From Oscillospiraceae bacterium (GTDB lineage Bacteria > Bacillota > Clostridia > Oscillospirales > Oscillospiraceae): a stretch of DNA of 64,000 nt. How positions within the stretch are numbered: position 1 is the stretch's first letter; each line of letters opens with the position of its first letter. The translations under genes and the position numbers were made by a program. Positions 57,135-64,000 of the stretch are shown here, in pieces. A model generated the notes under the pieces. That model saw only the letters and a list, made by a program, of their open reading frames with translations, searched no databases and was not told the DNA's origin. Where the stretch lies: positions 1-64,000 of the forward strand of contig JAFQHV010000018.1 of the NCBI GenBank assembly GCA_017397835.1, read 5' to 3'.

Positions 57135-58436
57135 TTAAATCTTACGCTTGTCGATGACACGCACGGCCTTGCCTTCGCTGCGGACAATGGACTTGGGCGC
57201 TACCAAAGTGACCTTGGCGGACAGACCCAGCATGGAGCGCAGACCGGCCACCAGTTCCTTCTGGCGCTTGTCGATCTCGCCCAGGTTGTCGGTGAACATC
57301 TCGGGGGTCATTTCCACCCGGACCTCCAGCGTGTCGGTGTGGTTGACGCGATCCACGATGATCTGATAGTTGGCGGCGTAGCCGTTGTTCAGCAGGACGG
57401 TCTCGATTTGAGAGGGGAAGACGTTGACACCGCGGATGATGAGCATATCGTCGCTGCGGCCCATTGGCTTGGCCATGCGCACGTGGGTACGGCCGCAGGA
57501 GCAGGGCTCGTAGTTCAGCTGGCAGATGTCGCGGGTGCGGTAGCGCAGCAGGGGGAAGGCTTCCTTGGTCAGGGAGGTGAACACCAGCTCGCCCTTGGAA
57601 CCCTCGGGCAGCACCTCGCCGGTGTCGGGGTCAATGATCTCGGCAATGAAGTGGTCCTCGTTAACGTGCATACCGGCTTGAGCAGAACACTCGAAGGACA
57701 CGCCGGGGCCGGACAGCTCGGTCAGACCGTAGATGTCATAGGCCTTGATACCCAGGGTATTCTGGATGTCCTGACGCATCTCCTCGGACCAGGCCTCGGC
57801 ACCGAAGATACCGGCCTTCAGGGGGATGTCGTCGGGACCCAGGCCCATCTCTTTCATGCTCTCGCCCAAATAGGCGGCGTAGGAGGGGGTGCAGCACAGA
57901 ATGGTGGAGGACAGGTCCTGCATAAAGCCGATCTGACGCTCGGTATTACCGGAGGAGATGGGAATGGTCAGGCAGCCGACCTTGTGGGAGCCGCCGTGGA
58001 GACCGGCGCCGCCGGTGAACAGGCCGTAGCCGTAGGCCACCTGACACACATCCTCCTCGGTGGCACCGGCGGCGACCAGAGCGCGGGCGCAGCAATCCTC
58101 CCACAGGTCTACGTCGTGCTGGGTGTAGAACGCCATGACACGCTTGCCGGTGGTGCCGGAGGTGGAGTGGATGCGGACGCAGTCCTTCTTGGGCTTGCCC
58201 ATCAGGCCGTAGGGATAGGCGTCCCGCAGGTCGGCCTTGGTGACGAAGGGCAACTTGTGGAGGTCGGCGACACCCTTGATGTCATCGGGGGTAACGCCCT
58301 TTGCCTCCATCTTGGTACGGTAGTAGGGGACGTTGTCCCAAACGTGCCTGACCTGCTTGACCAGCCGCTCGTCCTGCAGGGCGCGCAGCTGGTCCCGGGG
58401 CATGGTTTCGATTTCGGGTTGATAGTATCTCTCCAT
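57135..58436 (-). CDS. paaK: Phenylacetate-CoA ligase (PaaK-type)
   Basis: A 433-aa AMP-forming ligase of the PaaK family. The AMP-binding motif is HSTSGTTGKRVMAFYT; the substrate-site region is YGLTELSGPGVSFEC, and the C-terminal domain follows MGRSDDMLIIRGVNVFPSQI. It can activate phenylacetate or indoleacetate, or run in reverse to make ATP from the acyl-CoA made by IorAB. The start at 58436 is ATG; an upstream TTG at 58445 is in frame. Its association with iorAB is typical. Confidence 0.92.
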   Translation of the reverse strand: MERYYQPEIETMPRDQLRALQDERLVKQVRHVWDNVPYYRTKMEAKGVTPDDIKGVADLHKLPFVTKADLRDAYPYGLMGKPKKDCVRIHSTSGTTGKRVMAFYTQHDVDLWEDCCARALVAAGATEEDVCQVAYGYGLFTGGAGLHGGSHKVGCLTIPISSGNTERQIGFMQDLSSTILCCTPSYAAYLGESMKEMGLGPDDIPLKAGIFGAEAWSEEMRQDIQNTLGIKAYDIYGLTELSGPGVSFECSAQAGMHVNEDHFIAEIIDPDTGEVLPEGSKGELVFTSLTKEAFPLLRYRTRDICQLNYEPCSCGRTHVRMAKPMGRSDDMLIIRGVNVFPSQIETVLLNNGYAANYQIIVDRVNHTDTLEVRVEMTPEMFTDNLGEIDKRQKELVAGLRSMLGLSAKVTLVAPKSIVRSEGKAVRVIDKRKI

Positions 58437-58472
58437 GGGGATCAAGACCTTTCTATGTAAAATGCGGAAAAA

Positions 58473-59045
58473 TCAGGCGTTTTTGCCCAATTCAAAGGCT
58501 TTCTTATTCAGTTCGAGGAATTTTGCAGGAACACAGGCCTCAATGGACTTCTGCCAGGCCTCCTCGGGCAGGTCAAAGTAGTGGGACAGGCGGCCCAGCA
58601 GCACCAGATTGACCGCCTTGGCGCTGCCGGCCTGCTCGGCTAGAGCCAGACAATCCAGCGCATCCACCTTGGCACCGGTAGCCTGCATCTTGCTGACCAG
58701 ATCGGTGGGGTATTCCGCCGCACCGGTGATGACGGGCATAGGGTCCACCTGCTGGGTGGAGGTAACGATCTGTCCGTCGGGCTTGAGGTAGCCCAGCCAA
58801 CGGGCGGCCTCCAGCAGCTCGAAGGAAACGATGTAGTCAGCCTCGCCCTTGTCGATGACGGGGGAGTAGACCTTATCGCCATACCGCACATAGGTGACCA
58901 CGCTGCCGCCGCGCTGGCTCATGCCGTGGACCTCGGAAACCTTAACATCATAGCCCTGACCCATCAGCAGATGGCCCAACAGCTTGGAGGCAAGCAGGGA
59001 ACCCTGACCGCCAACGCCGACGATCATAACATTTTTCGTTTTCAT
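58473..59045 (-). CDS. iorB: Indolepyruvate ferredoxin oxidoreductase subunit beta
   Basis: A 190-aa gamma-type subunit of 2-oxoacid:ferredoxin oxidoreductases. Clear features: VMIVGVGGQGSLLASKLLG and SEVHGMSQRGGSVVTYVRYG. It pairs with IorA to oxidise arylpyruvates to aryl-acetyl-CoA with ferredoxin reduction. The ATG lies 14 bp after iorA. Confidence 0.95.
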   Translation of the reverse strand: MKTKNVMIVGVGGQGSLLASKLLGHLLMGQGYDVKVSEVHGMSQRGGSVVTYVRYGDKVYSPVIDKGEADYIVSFELLEAARWLGYLKPDGQIVTSTQQVDPMPVITGAAEYPTDLVSKMQATGAKVDALDCLALAEQAGSAKAVNLVLLGRLSHYFDLPEEAWQKSIEACVPAKFLELNKKAFELGKNA

Positions 59046-59059
59046 CTCTGCGTTCCTCC

Positions 59060-60790
59060 TTACTTGGTGCTCTTGAATGCGCCGAAGGCGCACAACTGTT
59101 CGCACACACCGCAGCCAACACACAGGGTGTTGTCCACGTGGGCCTTGCCGCCCTTCATGGAGATGGCGGGGCAGCCGATCTTCATACAGGCCTTGCAGCT
59201 GCGGCACTTTTCGGTGTCCACGGCCAAAGGCGCGTTGTGTTTGACAGTCTTGAGCAGGGCGCAGGGACGGCGGGAGATGATGACGGAGGGGGCATCGGCG
59301 GCCAGTTCCTCCTTCAAAACGGTGTCGCAGGCCTTCAGGTCGTAGGGGTCCACCACACGCACGCGCTCAAAACCCATGGCGCGGCACAGCGCCTCCAGAT
59401 CGATCTTGCCGGCGGGGTCGCCCTTGATGTTGTAGCCGGTGGTGGGGTTCTGCTGGTGGCCGGTCATGCCGGTGATGGAGTTGTCTACGATGATGACGGT
59501 GGAGTTGGAGCCGTTGTAGGCGATGTTGGCAAGGCCGGTCATGCCGGAGTGCATGAAGGTGGAGTCGCCGATGACGGCCACCACGTTGCCGGCCTTGTTG
59601 TCCAGCGCCTTGTTGAAGCCGTGGACGGCGGACACGGAGGCACCCATGCACAGGGTCATGTCCATGGCGGCCAAAGGAGCCACGGCACCCAAAGTGTAGC
59701 AGCCGATGTCACCCAGCACCGTGCATTTGTTCTTGTTCAGGGTGTAGAACAGGCCGCGGTGGGGGCAGCCGGCGCACATGACAGGGGGACGGGGAGGAAT
59801 GACGTCTTCCAGCGCCTTGCCTGTGTGGACCTCACCGCCCAGCTTTTCCGCCACGAGATTCTGGCAGAACTCGCCGGTGATGGGGAGCACGTCCTTGCCG
59901 GACACCTCAATGCCAAGCTGACGGCAGTGGGTTTCGATGATGGGGTCCAGCTCCTCCACGACCACGACCTTCTTCACCTTGGCGGCGAAGTCGCGGATGA
60001 GCTTGACGGGCAGGGGATTGGCCATGCCCAGCTTCAGCACGCTGACGGTATCGCCGAACACTTCCTTCACGTACTGATAGCTGGTGGAGGAGGTGATGAT
60101 GCCCAACTCGGTGCCGCCCATCTCCACGCGGTTGATGGGGGCGGTCTCGGCCCATTCGGTCAGGTCGGCGGTGCGCTGCTCCACAATGGGATGACGGCGG
60201 ATGGCGTTGCCGGGCATCATGACGAACTTGCCGATGTTCTTTTCGTAGGGCTTGACGGGCTGCTCTACCCGGTCGGACAGCTCCACAAGGGACTGGGAGT
60301 GAGCCACGCGGGTGCACATCTTCAGCAGCACGGGGGTGTCGAATTGCTCGGACAGCTCGAAGGCCAGCTTGGCAAAGACCAGAGATTCGGCGGAGTCGGA
60401 GGGCTCCAGCATGGGCACCTTGGCGGCGATGGCGTGGTGGCGGGAGTCCTGCTCGTTCTGAGAGGAGTGCATGCCCGCATCGTCGGCCACGCCGATGACC
60501 ATGCCGGCGTTGACACCGGTGTAAGACATGGTGTACAGGGGGTCGGCCGCCACGTTCAGGCCCACGTGCTTCATGGCGCAGAAGGAGCGCTTACCGGCAA
60601 GGCAGGCGCCGAAGGCGGCCTCCATGGCGACCTTCTCGTTGGGGGCCCACTCGCAGTAGATCTCGGGGAACTTGACGGCTTCCTCGGTGATCTCGGTGCT
60701 GGGGGTGCCGGGATAGCTGGAGATCACACAGCAGCCGGCTTCATACAGTCCACGGGCAACGGCGGCGTTGCCCAGTACAAGCTGTTTCAT
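59060..60790 (-). CDS. iorA: Indolepyruvate ferredoxin oxidoreductase subunit alpha
   Basis: A 576-aa thiamine diphosphate enzyme. Features in order: an N-terminal pyrimidine-binding domain (LGNAAVARGLYEAGC, SSYPGTPSTEI), the TPP region (CAGCPHRGLFYTLNKNK, GDIGCYTLGAVAPLAAMD), and two C-terminal [4Fe-4S] motifs (CRSCKACMKIGCPA and CVGCGVCEQLCAFG). It decarboxylates indolepyruvate, phenylpyruvate or hydroxyphenylpyruvate and passes electrons to ferredoxin, which could feed HydABC or Rnf. Confidence 0.96.
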   Translation of the reverse strand: MKQLVLGNAAVARGLYEAGCCVISSYPGTPSTEITEEAVKFPEIYCEWAPNEKVAMEAAFGACLAGKRSFCAMKHVGLNVAADPLYTMSYTGVNAGMVIGVADDAGMHSSQNEQDSRHHAIAAKVPMLEPSDSAESLVFAKLAFELSEQFDTPVLLKMCTRVAHSQSLVELSDRVEQPVKPYEKNIGKFVMMPGNAIRRHPIVEQRTADLTEWAETAPINRVEMGGTELGIITSSTSYQYVKEVFGDTVSVLKLGMANPLPVKLIRDFAAKVKKVVVVEELDPIIETHCRQLGIEVSGKDVLPITGEFCQNLVAEKLGGEVHTGKALEDVIPPRPPVMCAGCPHRGLFYTLNKNKCTVLGDIGCYTLGAVAPLAAMDMTLCMGASVSAVHGFNKALDNKAGNVVAVIGDSTFMHSGMTGLANIAYNGSNSTVIIVDNSITGMTGHQQNPTTGYNIKGDPAGKIDLEALCRAMGFERVRVVDPYDLKACDTVLKEELAADAPSVIISRRPCALLKTVKHNAPLAVDTEKCRSCKACMKIGCPAISMKGGKAHVDNTLCVGCGVCEQLCAFGAFKSTK

Positions 60791-60813
60791 GTTTGGTATT
60801 TCCTCTTTTCAAA

Positions 60814-61119
60814 TTAGCGTTCTTTTTCTTCGTTCACACGGTCAATGACGTGGCCTACCACACCACCGGCACCGCCGTCCAGCATAGAGCGGCGCACACG
60901 GCTGATGGTGGCGCTGCTGGCACCGGTTTTCTCCAGAATGTCCAGATAGACAAGACCCTGCTTCAAATAAACAGCGACGTCAAAACGCTGTTCCATGGAG
61001 CGCAGCTCCGTAGGGGTGCACAGGTCGTCAAAAAACCGGCAGCATTCGTCCAGGTCCTTCAGTTTCAGGATGGTTTCGTACAACGCGATGCTGCGCTCTT
61101 TACGATCTACCTTTGCCAT
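60814..61119 (-). CDS. yerC: YerC/TrpR-family regulator
   Basis: A 101-aa TrpR-related DNA-binding protein. The fold is helical with an HTH in LEKTGASSATISRVRRSMLD and the conserved CTPTELRSMEQRFDVAVYLK. TrpR relatives respond to tryptophan in E. coli; YerC effectors are not known. It is the first gene of the iorAB-paaK operon, 23 bp before iorA, so control of aromatic amino acid fermentation, including autoregulation, is plausible. The ATG at 61119 follows GGGAGGAGAAG. Confidence 0.88.
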   Translation of the reverse strand: MAKVDRKERSIALYETILKLKDLDECCRFFDDLCTPTELRSMEQRFDVAVYLKQGLVYLDILEKTGASSATISRVRRSMLDGGAGGVVGHVIDRVNEEKER

Positions 61120-61152
61120 GATACTTCTCCTCCCGGGCGGCATAGTTCAGCC

Positions 61153-61193
61153 GCGTAATAGCTTAAACATATTAACACATTAAAGCGTAATAG
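61153..61193. repeat. Direct repeats at the yerC-iorAB promoter
   Basis: GCGTAATAG occurs at 61153-61161 and 61185-61193, 32 bp apart (about three helical turns). One overlaps the -35/spacer region and the other the predicted transcription start. Placement suits an operator for the adjacent TrpR-type regulator. Confidence 0.6.
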
Positions 61194-61197
61194 TAAA
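61169..61197 (-). promoter_or_regulatory. Promoter of yerC-iorA-iorB-paaK-ACT
   Basis: On the minus strand, TTTACT (61192-61197), a 17-bp spacer and TAATAT (61169-61174), flanked by the direct repeats. Confidence 0.6.
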
Positions 61198-61228
61198 GAG
61201 GAAAAACGACATTTCCCGGCAAAGCCGA

Positions 61229-61266
61229 AAAAAATCTCCGGCCCAAAAATTTGGCCGGAGATTTTA
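61229..61266 (-). terminator. Terminator after the large SLH gene
   Basis: ATCTCCGGCC and GGCCGGAGAT (61234-61243 and 61253-61262) form the stem; on the minus strand a run of T follows. Confidence 0.9.
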
Positions 61267-61271
61267 ATGGG

Positions 61272-63596
61272 TCATTCGGCAGTCAGAACCCGAACTTGAC
61301 CGCCTGATGCGGGATCACGGTCATAGTATACACGCAGTGCCAAACCGGAGGAAAGGACGGCACGGACGCCGTCTTCGCCGGACAGCCAGCTGTCGGACGG
61401 GGTAATGCAGACCTGAACCAGGTCGCTGACCGGCAGGAGCAGATTGCCGCAATCGACAAACCATCGATCTCCTTGCAGGAAGAAATCCTGCGTCGTTACA
61501 GGCAGGGAAGCGAGGGAGAGGATCCCGGCAGCCTGCTGATTGTCTCCGCTGCTGTTGCTGCCGAGTGCTACACCTTGGATGGTGGCGTACCGGGCGGTTG
61601 CGTAAGCGGAGAGAAACTTGCGGCTTTCGCCATCTGCGTTGGTCAGGGTGGCGGCATCGTTATAAAACTGTTTGCCGCCGCTGCTGGAGGCGATACCGTC
61701 TTCGTTGCGGTAGGGGGTGTATTCGCCATACTGCCAACTGTTGCCGGTCACATCATGCAGCAGAAGCACGTCTATCTGGCCTGCGGAATTCTGATGGACA
61801 GCGCGGATGCTGGAAGAGGAAATCGTATCGGTCCAGTCGATGACGGAAAAATCCGTCGAGGCCTGACCCTGTTCGCCGGACAGGCTGTAAACATAGCTGT
61901 AATCGCCCTTGCTGCCGGCATATTCGTAGATTTGGCAACCGGGTGCAAGTTTGTAGTCGCCCAAGGTTCCGGTGGTCAGATCCAGCTGGCCGGACCGGGA
62001 GGAAGTATACGCATAGGCACTGATGCCTTCTTTGTCCACCCGACAGCGGACCAGGGTGCCGGCTAGACGTGCGTCGGCAGTCAGCTCTTTGTCAGTGATG
62101 GTAAGGCCGCTGCCACAGAGGGTGACAGCCGTACCGTCCGTGCTGAGTATGCCAAGCATCTCGGTGGAGCGGGGGTCGGTGGCAGCGGCAACTTTGCCGT
62201 TATCAGTCAGCAACAGGGTGACCTTATCGCCCAGCTTATATTGTCCCAGGGTGTCCCAGGCGGATTCCAGCACCGGGATGGTGCAGCCGGTAACGGTGAC
62301 TGTTTCCGCGCCGTCAAGGGCGGGGGAGGCTGCTTGCAGATAGCCGGTCAGGAAATGGTCGCTGACACGCAGTGTCCGGCTGGCAGCATCAAAATAGGCC
62401 GTATCGTACTGAGCCAGGTCGTCTGCATCTGCCGGCGCCCCGTTTTTGGTGACGGTATAGCTGCCGGTAATGTTCAGCTTGCGGGTGAACTCGGTTAGGG
62501 GAGTGGAGGAGGTTGCGAAGACAGCTTGGGTGGTGGCTGAGGCGGCCCCTGCCCCGATGTAGACATAGTCCACACTGCCGTCGTCGTTGTAGAACAGACG
62601 GGCAGTCTGATCTTTGTGGGTGTTGGCCTGCAGATAACCGGTGGTGTTCCAGCTGTACAGATCTTCGCCAATAATGGTGGCGGCGCTGCCGGTGATTTTG
62701 TGGAGCGTTCCCGTTGGATCGGTGATGCCGGAGGCCTTGGCCTGGGCGATCACTACGTCATGATAGCGAATGCCGGTGGGCATGAACCCCACCACCTTGC
62801 CGGCACTTGATACCATCAGATCACCGATGCAGCCTAACAGCGCGTCGGACAGACTGTATTTCTGTGGGAAATACTCGATACTGGTGCTGTTGCTGCCCAA
62901 GGCGCATACCATGGCAAGGCCGTTTTGAGTACCGTTTTCCGCATCGGTGGACAGCAGAATGGCAGATTTTGTGGAGGTGGTATCGGCAAAAGAACGATAG
63001 AACTCGGCCGAGGTGCCCTTGGGATGCGTGTTCAGAGTATTATAAAGCAGCATGGCGGCCTGACCGCGGTTAACGTGATCGTTGGCCGAAAGGGAAAGGC
63101 CTTTGTCCAGGTCAAGTGTGTCGGCGTAGTTCACGTAGTCAGCAGGCCAGACCTTGCCGATCTCGGCAGAGGTGTAATTCAGGATACGCAGCAGCAGGGT
63201 CGCCGCCTGACCATAAGTGACAGGGTCATCGGGACCGAATTTGCCGTTGCCGTAGCCGGACAGCAGGTTCAGGGAATAGGCAAGATTGACGTAACCGGTA
63301 TACCAACTGCCGGGTTTTACGTCGGTGAACAATGCTTTTTGTGCGTAGGTGTTCACGAGATCTTTTTTTCCCATGGTGTGGATGATCAGCACACAGAACT
63401 GGGCACGGGTCAGTGTGGTATTGGGGGAGTAAACGCCCTCGCTTACACCGCTGACGATGCCCATGCCCTCCAGCACACCGGCAGCCAAGGCGGTGTCCGG
63501 GTCGGCGATGTCTGTGAAGGTGGCGCCGGCAGGCGTACTGACCATGGAACAGAGCAGGCAGCCTGCCAGGATAAGGCTGAAAAGTTTCTTTTTCAC
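61272..63596 (-). CDS. Large secreted SLH-domain protein
   Basis: A 774-aa surface protein. A GTG start six bases after GGAGGT gives a signal peptide (KKLFSLILAGCLLCSMVSTP). Three SLH repeats follow immediately (FTDIADPDTALAAGVLEGMG, FTDVKPGSWYTGYVNLAYSL, VWPADYVNYADTLDLDKGLS). The remaining 550 residues are a repetitive beta-rich region without a recognised domain, probably the exposed part. It lies 13 bp after the permease gene, so the two may be co-transcribed. Wall binding through SLH repeats is expected. Confidence 0.85.
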   Translation of the reverse strand: MKKKLFSLILAGCLLCSMVSTPAGATFTDIADPDTALAAGVLEGMGIVSGVSEGVYSPNTTLTRAQFCVLIIHTMGKKDLVNTYAQKALFTDVKPGSWYTGYVNLAYSLNLLSGYGNGKFGPDDPVTYGQAATLLLRILNYTSAEIGKVWPADYVNYADTLDLDKGLSLSANDHVNRGQAAMLLYNTLNTHPKGTSAEFYRSFADTTSTKSAILLSTDAENGTQNGLAMVCALGSNSTSIEYFPQKYSLSDALLGCIGDLMVSSAGKVVGFMPTGIRYHDVVIAQAKASGITDPTGTLHKITGSAATIIGEDLYSWNTTGYLQANTHKDQTARLFYNDDGSVDYVYIGAGAASATTQAVFATSSTPLTEFTRKLNITGSYTVTKNGAPADADDLAQYDTAYFDAASRTLRVSDHFLTGYLQAASPALDGAETVTVTGCTIPVLESAWDTLGQYKLGDKVTLLLTDNGKVAAATDPRSTEMLGILSTDGTAVTLCGSGLTITDKELTADARLAGTLVRCRVDKEGISAYAYTSSRSGQLDLTTGTLGDYKLAPGCQIYEYAGSKGDYSYVYSLSGEQGQASTDFSVIDWTDTISSSSIRAVHQNSAGQIDVLLLHDVTGNSWQYGEYTPYRNEDGIASSSGGKQFYNDAATLTNADGESRKFLSAYATARYATIQGVALGSNSSGDNQQAAGILSLASLPVTTQDFFLQGDRWFVDCGNLLLPVSDLVQVCITPSDSWLSGEDGVRAVLSSGLALRVYYDRDPASGGQVRVLTAE

Positions 63597-63609
63597 AGTG
63601 ATACCTCCA

Positions 63610-64000
63610 TTAATCGTAACGCAGGGCGTCAATGGGATTGAGCAGGGCGGCCTTTCGTGCAGGCAGATAGCCGAACACGATGCCGATGGCGGCGGAGCCG
63701 CCGAATGCGATCAAAATGGATTGAATGGTCGGGGTAACGGCCATTTCAACTTCAAGCAGGGTGGAGATGGCTACTGTGGCCACGGAAGATAGACCGAACC
63801 CCATAACAATGCCGATGATGCCGCCCAAAGCACTGATAACGGCAGCTTCAATGACAAATTGGGAAAGAATATAGCGCTCCTTGGCACCCAAAGCCTTGCG
63901 TATGCCGATTTCACGGGTGCGCTCGGTCACGGACACGAGCATGATGTTCATGATACCCACACCGCCGACCACAAGGGAGATACCGGCGATGACGGCCAGA
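63610..64000 (-). CDS. MacB/FtsX-type ABC transporter permease, 5' part missing
   Basis: The C-terminal 130 residues of an ABC permease; the 5' end lies beyond the window. Visible are the MacB-like end [40 protein letters not shown] and the last helices with [20 protein letters not shown]. Such permeases work with an ATPase and a periplasmic-adaptor-like protein to export peptides or lipoproteins. It precedes the SLH gene by 13 bp, which may indicate linked function. Confidence 0.92.
   Translation of the reverse strand, partial: LAVIAGISLVVGGVGIMNIMLVSVTERTREIGIRKALGAKERYILSQFVIEAAVISALGGIIGIVMGFGLSSVATVAISTLLEVEMAVTPTIQSILIAFGGSAAIGIVFGYLPARKAALLNPIDALRYD

Noticed and set aside
1..64000. 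CRISPR arrays, tRNA, rRNA and insertion sequences
   Set aside because: I looked for regularly spaced repeats, tRNA-like cloverleaf ends and transposase motifs and found none; the only tandem repeat is coding, in the His-rich protein.

Overview
The window looks like a piece of chromosome from an anaerobic, endospore-forming, moderately GC-rich member of the Clostridia, most like gut Oscillospiraceae (the Flavonifractor/Oscillibacter/Lawsonibacter type). This is an inference from gene content. Evidence includes spoIIGA-sigE, Rex, a six-gene Rnf complex, an electron-bifurcating-type HydABC hydrogenase, a pyrophosphate-dependent phosphofructokinase, an indolepyruvate:ferredoxin oxidoreductase operon and several SLH-domain surface proteins. 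I see no rRNA, tRNA, CRISPR array, transposase or phage module. No gene-free stretch exceeds about 270 bases.

Layout. 1-3.4 kb (minus): hydC-hydB-hydA, cut by the window edge, with a divergent LysR regulator. 4.5-9.2 kb (minus): a likely four-gene operon of an S41 protease with SLH repeats, a His-rich CobW-type GTPase, a second CobW-type GTPase fused to a YcgQ-like domain, and a CBM9-like protein. 9.3-14.4 kb (plus): DUF951, radical SAM, spoIIGA-sigE, rex, an SLH protein and a tiny Cys/Gly-rich protein. 14.5-19.4 kb (plus): rnfCDGEAB. 19.4-24.6 kb: a sugar nucleotidyltransferase opposite nahK-galE-pfkB-type kinase, then a ROK glucokinase. 24.8-31.9 kb: a GMP synthase ATPase subunit without its amidotransferase domain, a C-type-lectin/FGE-fold protein that looks like a diversity-generating-retroelement target, an AT-richer ycaO, an aldo/keto reductase and an alanine:Na+ symporter. 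31.9-33.6 kb: pfp interrupted by an in-frame amber codon. 33.8-40 kb: a GNAT-like protein, a ferritin/VIT1 fusion and tandem DUF4838 genes. 40-46.4 kb: a Na/Pi cotransporter, nagB, and rhaB-SDR-PHP. 46.4-54.9 kb: a phosphoesterase, three small co-directional genes, trpS-tagO-wecB and a membrane-anchored protein, a GIY-YIG protein, an SLH protein and an unknown membrane protein. 55-61.1 kb: gltX, then yerC-iorA-iorB-paaK-ACT. 61.2-64 kb: a large SLH protein and the end of a MacB/FtsX-type permease.

How it fits together. The metabolic theme is redox and ion-gradient energy conservation. HydABC and Rnf exchange electrons among ferredoxin, NADH and H2, Rex senses NADH/NAD+, and IorAB generates reduced ferredoxin from aromatic 2-oxoacids. 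A second theme is sugar salvage, through hexosamine 1-phosphate chemistry, NagB, rhamnulokinase and putative glycosidases. Of the 59 genes whose end is visible, only one (spoIIGA) stops with TAG, and a second TAG sits inside pfp. The items I rate as most worth checking are the candidate DGR target protein, the amber codon in pfp, the CobW-YcgQ fusion and the direct repeats at the yerC-iorAB promoter.
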